From contig NZ_JXLE01000006.1 in assembly GCF_001886265.1 (NCBI RefSeq), positions 1 to 64,000 of the forward strand: a stretch of DNA of 64,000 bases, in the 5' to 3' direction. The translations under genes were made by a program, and so were the position numbers. The stretch is from Enterococcus thailandicus. GTDB lineage: Bacteria; Bacillota; Bacilli; Lactobacillales; Enterococcaceae. The notes beneath the pieces are model-generated. The model saw only the letters and a program-made list of their open reading frames with translations, made no database searches and was not told where the DNA came from. This document shows, in pieces, positions 57,896 through 64,000 of this stretch. Every line of letters starts with the position of its first letter. Positions within the stretch are counted from its first letter, which is position 1.

Positions 57896-58021
57896 GTAAA
57901 GAATCATTAAGAAAGAATAGTTTTCAAACAATCTAACTACTACTTTTTTTATTTTATGTTACACTATAGTGCGAAAAGTGACTTGTCATATTCAAGTCTT
58001 AGATGAAAGGAGTCATTTTCC

Positions 58022-58585
58022 ATGATTACAATGGATGATATTATTCGTGAAGGCAATCCAACTTTACGTGAAGTAGCAAGCGAAGTTTCTCTTCCACTTA
58101 GTGAGGAAGACATCGCATTAGGAAAAGAAATGATGGAATTTCTAAAAAACAGCCAAGATCCTATTAAAGCGGAAGAATTAAACTTACGTGGAGGTGTTGG
58201 TCTAGCTGCACCACAATTAGATATTTCAAAACGGATCATCGCTGTTCATGTGCCTAGTGCAGATCCAGAAGTAGCCGAACCCACTTTAAGTACAGTGATG
58301 TATAATCCAAAAATTTTAAGCCACTCTGTTCAAGATGCTTGTCTTGGTGAAGGTGAAGGATGCTTATCTGTTGATCGTGAAGTTCCAGGTTATGTCGTTC
58401 GTCACGCAAAAGTAACGATTTCTTATTATGACGCAGACGGACAAAAACAAAAAATTCGTTTAAAAAACTACGAAGCTATTGTTGTTCAACATGAAATTGA
58501 TCACATCAACGGGGTTATGTTCTATGACCACATCAATGAAGCTAATCCATTTTCTCTTAAAGAAGGCGTGCTTGTTATCGACTAA
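58022..58585 (+). CDS. def: Peptide deformylase
   Basis: Removes the formyl group from nascent N-terminal methionine. 187 aa, type 2 (Gram-positive) length. Motifs: GVGLAAPQL (about residues 59-67), [12 protein letters not shown] with the metal Cys, and [12 protein letters not shown] with the HExxH metal site. AAAGGAG ribosome binding site. Divergent from rpsO; single gene. Confidence 0.97.
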   Translation: MITMDDIIREGNPTLREVASEVSLPLSEEDIALGKEMMEFLKNSQDPIKAEELNLRGGVGLAAPQLDISKRIIAVHVPSADPEVAEPTLSTVMYNPKILSHSVQDACLGEGEGCLSVDREVPGYVVRHAKVTISYYDADGQKQKIRLKNYEAIVVQHEIDHINGVMFYDHINEANPFSLKEGVLVID

Positions 58586-58640
58586 GATAGCAGATTTTAG
58601 CTAGCACTTCTTGCTTCAACAGAAAAATTTATCGTCGAAA

Positions 58641-58687
58641 AATAAACTCGCCTCACCTCATTTTTGGTTGACGAGTTTATTTTTTTG
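58641..58687 (+). terminator. Terminator of def
   Basis: Ten-base stem AATAAACTCG/CGAGTTTATT with a 21-nt loop, followed by a T-run. Confidence 0.7.
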
Positions 58688-58777
58688 TCTTTTATTATCA
58701 AAGAACAAGTCTTTCTGTCCTAATGCTGCTTGGCCCGTTACATAGAATCAATTCAGCTTAAATAAAATGAAAAAATA

Positions 58778-58806
58778 TGAAACTTTTTAGCAATCTAATT
58801 CGTCTA
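58778..58806 (+). promoter_or_regulatory. ECF-type promoter of sigV-rsiV
   Basis: TGAAAC (58778-58783), 17 nt, CGTCTA (58801-58806). This is the classical ECF sigma pattern (AAC in -35, CGTC in -10) and suggests that the sigma factor transcribes its own operon. Confidence 0.7.
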
Positions 58807-58841
58807 TATAAATAGATGAGAAAGGAGGGTGACCCAGACAC

Positions 58842-59345
58842 ATGGTTTTCGATGGTTGGAAGAGAAGAAAATATATAAAAGCGTTAGAAGAACTGGCGGA
58901 CACACAATATGAAAAAATGTATCGTCTAGCTTTTAACTATTCCCATTCAAAGGAAGATGCACTAGATATTATCCAAGAAAGTTTTGAAAAAGCATTGAAA
59001 GCTATTCAAAAGAAAAATTTCCATGAAATCGAAGAATTTAATGCTTGGTTTTTTCGAATCCTCATTTCTGTTTCTATTGATTTTTGGCGAAAAAACAAAC
59101 GCGAAGCCGAATATCTCGATCAAAATGAACAGTCATGGTCTTTCTTGAACGACTCGCAACATAGTTATCTCGAAATAGAAGAAATCATCAATCAAATCAG
59201 CAGCCCTAATCGTGAAATTATTTTATTAAAATTTTTTGAAGGCTTTACCCTCAAAGAGATTTCTGTCATTTTAGCGCTGAATGAGAACACGATCAAAACA
59301 AAACTATATCGAAGCTTGAATGAATTAAGAAGCAAACTAGAATAA
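58842..59345 (+). CDS. sigV: ECF sigma factor, SigV-like
   Basis: Extracytoplasmic-function sigma factor of 167 aa: region 2 (YEKMYRLAFNYSHSKEDALDIIQESFEKAL, about 22-52) and region 4 (REIILLKFFEGFTLKEISVILALNENTIK with helix-turn-helix, about 124-152). Followed 18 nt later by an RsiV-type anti-sigma factor. In E. faecalis and Bacillus SigV responds to lysozyme and turns on peptidoglycan O-acetylation and D-alanylation; identity here rests on the partner gene. GGAGGGTGA upstream. Confidence 0.88.
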   Translation: MVFDGWKRRKYIKALEELADTQYEKMYRLAFNYSHSKEDALDIIQESFEKALKAIQKKNFHEIEEFNAWFFRILISVSIDFWRKNKREAEYLDQNEQSWSFLNDSQHSYLEIEEIINQISSPNREIILLKFFEGFTLKEISVILALNENTIKTKLYRSLNELRSKLE

Positions 59346-59363
59346 TCAAAGGAGAAGATTTTC

Positions 59364-60251
59364 ATGAAGGATTTTGTAAAAACCGTAATCAGAAATTTTT
59401 CCAAGCAATATCGTCAACAAACATTACCAGAAGACTTACACACACAAGTGACCAACCTCTTTCATAAAGAAAAGAAAAAATATTCCTGGAGACGTTTCCG
59501 AAATCGTGCCACTCAAAGTGCCTTAGCGCTCGCCCTGACATTTATACTGGCTGTCAACTTATTTCCGGGCGTTGGTGAAGCTGCTAGTGTCCTTCCAGGC
59601 TTCGATAAGTTAGTTCAGTTGGTTACATTGCAAACATTAACAGCAAAAAAAGAAGCTAGTGAGATAGCAATTGACGTACCAAAAATCGAAACAGCTACAC
59701 CAACAAAAGTTGCTACTGCTTTAAACAAAAAATACTTGAAAGAAGCTCAAGCTGAATTTCAACAAGTCAAAAAACAATTCTTTGATGGCTCACGTGTTTC
59801 TGTTACTGGAGACTTTGAAAAAGTTGTGGATGACTCTCGTTTCTTAGTAGTCAAACGAACGTTGACTCAGATTCAAGGAAGCTCTGCCACAACGACCCAA
59901 TACGATACGATTGATAAAAAGTTGAATGTCGTGGTTTCTTTACCATTGATTTTTAAAAATGAAGACTACCTTTCTGTAATCAGCGAGGAAATCAAGCAAC
60001 AGATGAACGAACAAATGAAAGCTGATCCGAATCAAATTTATTGGTCTGAAGCAGCTGACCAACCAACTGATGTCCAACCATTCAAACAAATCAAGCCTAA
60101 TCAAACTTTCTATATCAACACCAAACACCAATTGATTATCACTTTTGCGCAAGGCGAAATAGCTCCTTATTACATGGGAACACCTGAATTTGTGATTCCA
60201 ACCAAAATTATCAAGCAACAATTGGCTTCACCTAATTATTTAAGTAATTAA
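59364..60251 (+). CDS. rsiV: RsiV-like anti-sigma factor
   Basis: Membrane anti-sigma factor of 295 aa: short cytoplasmic sigma-binding start (1-50), one membrane helix (about 51-70, ALALALTFILAVNLF) and an extracellular DUF3298-type domain ending GEIAPYYMGTPEFVIP. In the family this domain binds lysozyme directly and is then cut by signal peptidase and RasP, freeing SigV. The helix end FPGVGEAASV gives a plausible cleavage site. AAAGGAG before ATG. Confidence 0.88.
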   Translation: MKDFVKTVIRNFSKQYRQQTLPEDLHTQVTNLFHKEKKKYSWRRFRNRATQSALALALTFILAVNLFPGVGEAASVLPGFDKLVQLVTLQTLTAKKEASEIAIDVPKIETATPTKVATALNKKYLKEAQAEFQQVKKQFFDGSRVSVTGDFEKVVDDSRFLVVKRTLTQIQGSSATTTQYDTIDKKLNVVVSLPLIFKNEDYLSVISEEIKQQMNEQMKADPNQIYWSEAADQPTDVQPFKQIKPNQTFYINTKHQLIITFAQGEIAPYYMGTPEFVIPTKIIKQQLASPNYLSN

Positions 60252-60255
60252 CAAA

Positions 60256-60307
60256 AAAGTTCGCTTAAAATCTCAACTTAAATAGTTGAGTTTAAGCGAA
60301 CTTTTTT
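60256..60307 (+). terminator. Terminator of sigV-rsiV
   Basis: Stem AAAAAGTTCGCTTAAA with its partner, inner CTCAAC/GTTGAG, T6 following. Confidence 0.8.
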
Positions 60308-60316
60308 CATTTCTAA

Positions 60317-60838
60317 CTAATCCTCATAAAGAATATGTGCAGTTGACAATGCACGTTTGATTTTTTTTAACGTGGCTTCATCAGGATAGCGAATGGTGTG
60401 TAGATGAATGCCTGCGGTTAGCTCTGATAGTAACGTTGCTTGGCTTTTTTCATAACGTTTCATGAAAGAAGCTATGTCTTGCTTCGTTTTTAAGTGCAAC
60501 ATACCTACAAGTTCACCATAAAGAGGATGCTCTACAATAACATCCACTACTTCTCCACCATGCTCAATGATAATTTGTAATTCCTCTTCCGTTTGTTGGC
60601 GCTCATGTTGTACAGCAATCTTGCTAACAAAGCCTGTATTTGTTTCATTTGATTCCAAAATGTACCCACGTGCTGTTGCAACCACCTCTTCTCCTGCTGC
60701 GCGGAGCAAGGCAATATCTCCTACGATGATTTGGCGGCTAACCCCAAATTTTTTAGCAAATTTGCTTGCACTAACTGGTTTTTCTGCACTTGCTAATGTC
60801 TGCATGATTTGTTGTCGCCGTAATTCTCCTTCTACCAT
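60317..60838 (-). CDS. niaR: NiaR-type niacin-responsive repressor
   Basis: Repressor of NAD salvage and niacin uptake genes, 173 aa. N-terminal HTH_11 (ELRRQQIMQTLASAEKPVSASKFAKKFGVSRQ) and C-terminal 3H domain whose ligand/metal histidines appear in VIVEHPLYGEL, GMLHLK and AGIHLHTI. Start at MVEGELRR, with GGAGG 7 nt upstream; a GTG two codons earlier is too near that site. Last in a three-gene operon behind a sirtuin and the acetyltransferase fusion. A NAD-linked theme connects it with the sirtuin. Confidence 0.9.
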   Translation of the reverse strand: MVEGELRRQQIMQTLASAEKPVSASKFAKKFGVSRQIIVGDIALLRAAGEEVVATARGYILESNETNTGFVSKIAVQHERQQTEEELQIIIEHGGEVVDVIVEHPLYGELVGMLHLKTKQDIASFMKRYEKSQATLLSELTAGIHLHTIRYPDEATLKKIKRALSTAHILYED

Positions 60839-60840
60839 TT

Positions 60841-61686
60841 TCACTCCTCCCCACGTAATTTCGCTTGATATCCGCGGGATTGCTGCATCAAATCAGTATA
60901 CATAGCTACTGCTGTTTCTTCATAATCTGGATTCTTTACCCATTTTTTGACCTTTGCTAAAACTTCTCGTTCACGGCCCTCATCGAAAATGGCTTGCTGA
61001 GTTTCTTGTTTTAACTGACTGATTTCGGTAACTACATCCAATCGTTTTTCTAGCAACTCAATTAATTTTTCGTCGATAATATCCACTTGTTCACGTAAAT
61101 TTGCTAATGACGGTGCTGCTTTTTCAATACTGATCGTTTTAATTACACGGGCAGGATTTCCCGCAATTACAACATCATCCGGAAAAGACTTGGTCACAAC
61201 TGAACCTGCACCAACGACTACATTGTTCCCCAAAGTAACACCAGGTGTAATGATAACTCCTCCGCCAAGCCATACGTTGTTCCCAATTTTGATTGGCTTT
61301 GCGTACTCTAATCCACTATTTCTTTTGACTGGGTGTAGCGGATGCGTTGCCGTATACAGTTGAACATTCGGTGCAAACATACAATTATCACCAATTTCAA
61401 TCGTACTTACATCTAAAAATGTATTATTAAAATTCGCATAAAAGTTTTCGCCAACAAAAATATTGTATCCATAGTCAAAGTTGACTGCTGGTTCAACGTA
61501 GATATTTTCACCTGTTTTACCAAAAGTTTCCTTAACTAATTGTGAACGGATCGCTGAGTCTTCTGCTTGATTAATTAATTTTGCTTGTTCTCGTGCAAAA
61601 CTTCGATCTGCCACTAATTCAGGATCACCTGCAAAATAAAGTTCACCCGCAATCATTTTTTCTTTTTCTGTTTTAAACTCTGTCAT
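60841..61686 (-). CDS. Sugar O-acetyltransferase fused to AroQ chorismate mutase
   Basis: 281 aa with two unrelated enzymes. Residues about 1-190 are a maltose/galactoside-type O-acetyltransferase: MAC domain start (EKMIAGELYFAGDPEL), left-handed beta-helix hexapeptides, catalytic His in TATHPLHPVKR, and GNNVWLGGGVIITPGV. Residues about 195-275 are an AroQ-type chorismate mutase with the key residues in LREQVDIIDEKL (Arg), LLEKRLDVV (Arg), SQLKQE (Lys), FDEGREREVL (Asp, Arg, Glu) and a late Gln. No aromatic gene is nearby. Start at MTEFKTEKE, GAGG 7 nt upstream. Overlaps the sirtuin gene by 14 nt and ends 2 nt before niaR. Confidence 0.85.
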   Translation of the reverse strand: MTEFKTEKEKMIAGELYFAGDPELVADRSFAREQAKLINQAEDSAIRSQLVKETFGKTGENIYVEPAVNFDYGYNIFVGENFYANFNNTFLDVSTIEIGDNCMFAPNVQLYTATHPLHPVKRNSGLEYAKPIKIGNNVWLGGGVIITPGVTLGNNVVVGAGSVVTKSFPDDVVIAGNPARVIKTISIEKAAPSLANLREQVDIIDEKLIELLEKRLDVVTEISQLKQETQQAIFDEGREREVLAKVKKWVKNPDYEETAVAMYTDLMQQSRGYQAKLRGEE

Positions 61687-62404
61687 TATTAATCCTCGCT
61701 TCATGAATTTTTTGAAATACTTTTGCGCCATCTTCTTGGATAAACGAATGTTCTGCGGAAAGTAAAATTGGTGTCTGGTTGATGACGATTATCTGAGCAC
61801 CTTTTTTTCGGTATTGAATCAAATCACAAAAAGGATGTACTTGAAAACTTGTTCCTACAATAACGATTAAATCAGCTTGCTCCACAGCAAAAACGGCTGC
61901 GTCAATCGTCGCTTGCTGGAATCCTTCACCATATAAAACGATAGTTGGGCGAACTTGCCCACCACACGCTTGATGTCTGTCACTTTCTAAATAAGCTTGC
62001 CATGCCACATTCTTACCACACTTTCGACAATGACAATGATACAAGCTCCCATGAAAATTGACTAGCTGCTTGCTTCCTGCTCGCTCGTGCAAACCATCAA
62101 TATTTTGTGATACAACAGCAACTTGCTTATTCGTCGCTAGCTGTGCCATTTCCAAATGAATAATATTAGGTTCTGCCTGAGGATGATATAATTTTTTTAC
62201 AAACGAATAAAATTTTTCTGGCTCATGTTCCAACGCTTGAGTACTTAATAAATACTCTGGCTGTTCCATTCCTGCATACACACCTTTTAACGAACGGTAA
62301 TCTGGAACTCCCGAAGGTGTCGAAACGCCTGCTCCTGTTAAAAAAGTAATCGACTGACTAGATAAGACTTCTTGAACTATTTTATCCATTATTTGGTCAT
62401 TCAT
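61673..62404 (-). CDS. NAD-dependent protein deacylase (sirtuin)
   Basis: SIR2-family enzyme of 243 aa removing acyl groups from lysines with NAD+. GAGVSTPSGVPDYRS NAD loop, QNIDGLHERAG, catalytic His in NFHGSLY, then the zinc region CRKC (CxxC) and HQACGG where the usual second CxxC is HxxC. GTSFQVHPF and VINQTP complete the Rossmann part. Start at MNDQIMDK, behind GAGGTG; GTG 3 codons earlier is not favoured. A TATAAT at about 62428-62433 is the likely -10. First gene of sirtuin-fusion-niaR. Confidence 0.92.
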   Translation of the reverse strand: MNDQIMDKIVQEVLSSQSITFLTGAGVSTPSGVPDYRSLKGVYAGMEQPEYLLSTQALEHEPEKFYSFVKKLYHPQAEPNIIHLEMAQLATNKQVAVVSQNIDGLHERAGSKQLVNFHGSLYHCHCRKCGKNVAWQAYLESDRHQACGGQVRPTIVLYGEGFQQATIDAAVFAVEQADLIVIVGTSFQVHPFCDLIQYRKKGAQIIVINQTPILLSAEHSFIQEDGAKVFQKIHEARINNDRV

Positions 62405-62668
62405 GTTCCTCACCTCATCTTTATTATACTGAATTCAACAAAAAAGAAAGCACGAGAAAAGAATGATTAAAAAATTTGTTGAATACTTATACCAACAATC
62501 ATCTTTTTATCGATACACATCCGTTTTCAAAAATGTGTGCTTCTTTTATTTACAATTTGCTACATTTCACCTACCATTTTTTGATTGGTAAACAATTAAA
62601 TTTTAACATGAAAACACGCACTAAAAGTAAAACGATTCCATTTCTTGCGAATTTTATCACAATGACAA

Positions 62669-62697
62669 CTGACAAAGAAATGAAAACGTGCTACAAT
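62669..62697 (+). promoter_or_regulatory. Promoter of 97-aa membrane protein
   Basis: CTGACA (62669-62674), 17 nt, TACAAT (62692-62697), 30 nt before the start. Confidence 0.6.
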
Positions 62698-62727
62698 ACA
62701 GGCTGTATAAAAGAGAGGTGAATCAAT

Positions 62728-63021
62728 ATGGTACCATTTTTCATTTACTGGGGCGTTATTTTAGCGTGCATCGCTTGGTTAGCCTTAAGCGTCTTTTTCT
62801 CTATCTTCTATTTCGTACGTAAAGAAAACGGCAATCTATGGGCATTCGCGTTATTTGACGTTATCGCTGCAATTGTTTTAGCCATTACATTAGCTGTTTA
62901 TCGCACATGGGGTTGGGGAATCACTCAGTATTCTAGCCTGATTTATTTAGTGTTAGCAATTTATGGTGTAACAGTTATTTTACAAGCAATCTTAGGTCGC
63001 GAACCAAAAGCCGCAGCCTAA
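62728..63021 (+). CDS. Small uncharacterised membrane protein
   Basis: Not recognised; 97 aa with three predicted membrane helices (about 5-28, 38-58 and 68-88), a basic YFVRKENGN loop and a Lys/Ala C-terminus. GAGAGGTGA ribosome binding site and a good promoter support it as real. Monocistronic with its own terminator. Confidence 0.75.
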   Translation: MVPFFIYWGVILACIAWLALSVFFSIFYFVRKENGNLWAFALFDVIAAIVLAITLAVYRTWGWGITQYSSLIYLVLAIYGVTVILQAILGREPKAAA

Positions 63022-63051
63022 CAATTGATAAACGATCAATTTAGTTTGACT

Positions 63052-63097
63052 AACTACAGCAATTTTCGTTTTTTGATGATTGCCGTAGTTTCTTTTT
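63052..63097 (+). terminator. Terminator of 97-aa gene
   Basis: Stem AACTACAGCAAT with ATTGCCGTAGTT (one mismatch), then T-rich TCTTTTTT. Confidence 0.75.
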
Positions 63098-63235
63098 TGT
63101 CTCTTCCTATTCACTCATTGCATATTTATTCTCTTTCAACAACATACACCTTTCCTCCTCTTTTCATAAAACATTTAAATTCATCCTATATTCCCTATAT
63201 TTATCAACAATTTTCAGAAAAATAATGGTAATTGA

Positions 63236-63264
63236 TTGACAAAGCCCCCAGAATAACGTAAACT
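63236..63264 (+). promoter_or_regulatory. Promoter of the lysine-riboswitch transcript
   Basis: TTGACA (63236-63241), 17 nt, TAAACT (63259-63264). Confidence 0.75.
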
Positions 63265-63287
63265 TCTTTTTGTATAAATAACTGAAT

Positions 63288-63481
63288 ACGGGATTACCTC
63301 AATCAATGAGGTAGAGGTCGCGAGAATCATTACCCCTGTGGAGTGAAGCAAACATGTTGAAACAGGACTAGGGAGGATCGCCGAAATGTACTCTTTTTTG
63401 CTTAAAGTTTACGTTGGGACGCAAGTTAACAGCTTGCGGACTGTCTTAGCAGTGATGCTAAGTTGCGCTATGGTTTGTGTG
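63288..63481 (+). ncRNA. Lysine riboswitch (L-box)
   Basis: Aptamer core blocks are present in order: GAGGTAGAGGTCGCGA, then GTGGAG, the AGGGAGGATCGCCGAAA block corresponding to the conserved GGGG-GCCGAA region, GTTGGGACGCAAG with TTGCGGACTGTCTTAGCAG downstream. This is the lysine riboswitch pattern. A terminator follows at 63504-63551, consistent with lysine-triggered transcription stop, and the next gene is an amino-acid ABC binding protein. Confidence 0.88.
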
Positions 63482-63503
63482 GGGTTTATCGACCGATAAT
63501 TTT

Positions 63504-63551
63504 AACGACCATTTTGTATTTACAAGCTTGATGGTCGTTTTTTGTTTTTTT
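63504..63551 (+). terminator. Riboswitch-controlled terminator
   Basis: Stem AACGACCAT/ATGGTCGTT followed by a T-rich run, 75 nt before the next gene. Off when the antiterminator forms without lysine. Confidence 0.8.
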
Positions 63552-63625
63552 AGATAAGCAGCTGCAACTCATTGTTCAATCAGACCGCTCGTTCAAGATG
63601 TATCAGAAAGAAGAGGAGAAAGAAC

Positions 63626-64000
63626 ATGAATAAAAATTTTGTTTCAGTTACCGTATTATTTGCATTTATCTTTTCATTATTTAGCGTAAGCACATCTGCT
63701 TTTGCCGATGAAAAAACACCCGACAACGAATTTCGCGTTGGGATGGAGGCAGGTTACGCTCCATTCAACTGGTCTCAACAAACGGATAAGAACAACGCAT
63801 TACCAATTGACGGACAAAAAAGTTACGCTGGTGGCTATGATGTTCAAATCGCAAAAAAAGTTGCTGACGGCTTAGGAAAAAATTTAGTTATCGTCCAAAC
63901 AAAATGGGATGGTTTAGCCCCTGCTCTTCAATCAGGAAAAATTGATGCAATCATCGCAGGGATGAGCCCGACTGCGGAAAGAAAAAAAGAAATTGATTTC
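63626..64000 (+). CDS. Amino-acid ABC transporter binding protein, probably lysine, 3' end outside window
   Basis: First 125 codons of an extracellular solute-binding protein (SBP family 3). Signal peptide NFVSVTVLFAFIFSLFSVSTSAFA, cleaved near residue 27 with no lipobox Cys; mature part EFRVGMEAGYAPFNWSQ, GGYDVQIAKKVADGLG and SGKIDAIIAGMSPTAERK are the usual ligand-binding blocks. In related bacteria this protein can be fused to a permease, which could explain the missing lipobox; the truncation prevents checking. GAGGAG 7 nt before ATG. Lysine is inferred from the riboswitch. Confidence 0.85.
   Translation, partial: MNKNFVSVTVLFAFIFSLFSVSTSAFADEKTPDNEFRVGMEAGYAPFNWSQQTDKNNALPIDGQKSYAGGYDVQIAKKVADGLGKNLVIVQTKWDGLAPALQSGKIDAIIAGMSPTAERKKEIDF

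Overview
The window is low-GC Firmicute chromosome, most likely an Enterococcus of the E. faecium group. This rests on a complete mevalonate operon, a Ddl close to the E. faecium type (about 358 aa, TTG start), a SigV/RsiV-type ECF pair, adhE, the order ddl-murF-(insert)-cshA-acpS-alr-mazF, strong GGAGG ribosome binding sites and several TTG starts. Species is not proved. No rRNA, tRNA or CRISPR array was seen. The only mobile-element gene is a tyrosine integrase cut by the left edge; its stop codon lies inside the terminator of the infC-rpmI-rplT operon.

Layout. 1-2400: integrase end, then the infC-rpmI-rplT operon with an L20-type leader. 2.5-4.8 kb: pentapeptide-repeat protein, CorA-type transporter, deoxynucleoside kinase. 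5.1-9.2 kb: mvaK1-mvaD-mvaK2-fni, making IPP/DMAPP from mevalonate. 9.3-13.5 kb: IclR regulator and a cre-controlled eda-kdgK-kduI-kduD operon converting ketouronates to pyruvate and glyceraldehyde-3-P, followed by a decayed rhamnose mutarotase fragment. 14-18.5 kb: adhE between two Rex-like sites, then tgt-yajC. 18.7-24.7 kb: a DUF975 gene broken by an amber codon, a P-type Ca-ATPase, an unexplained cre-promoter transcript unit without an ORF, a small unknown protein and queA. 24.9-28.3 kb: an OpuC-type osmoprotectant importer, then two copies of an intergenic repeat. 28.6-35.4 kb: KimA-type K+ importer, YhgE/Pip protein, oxidoreductase, and a zinc-independent S14 with a Zur-type operator. 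35.7-44.1 kb: mazF, alr, acpS, cshA, a DUF2975/XRE pair, murF, ddl, YaiI. 44.1-49.3 kb: membrane protein with an attenuator-like leader, GNAT, TVP38, udk, HAD nucleotidase, rsuA. 49.6-55.0 kb: L25/Ctc, a third copy of the repeat, DUF960-like protein, MATE exporter, kup with a leader terminator, GlsB/YeaQ protein. 55.2-60.3 kb: pnp, rpsO, def, sigV-rsiV. 60.3-62.4 kb: sirtuin, an O-acetyltransferase/chorismate mutase fusion, and niaR in one operon. 62.7-64 kb: small membrane protein, lysine riboswitch and the start of an amino-acid ABC binding protein.

Most of the window is conserved chromosome. The least explained parts are non-coding: the 22.3-22.75 kb unit, the 45.6-45.85 kb leader, the kup leader, the pnp leader hairpin, the L25 leader and the intergenic repeat family. 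Start codons were chosen from ribosome-binding-site spacing and differ from the longest open frame in many genes.
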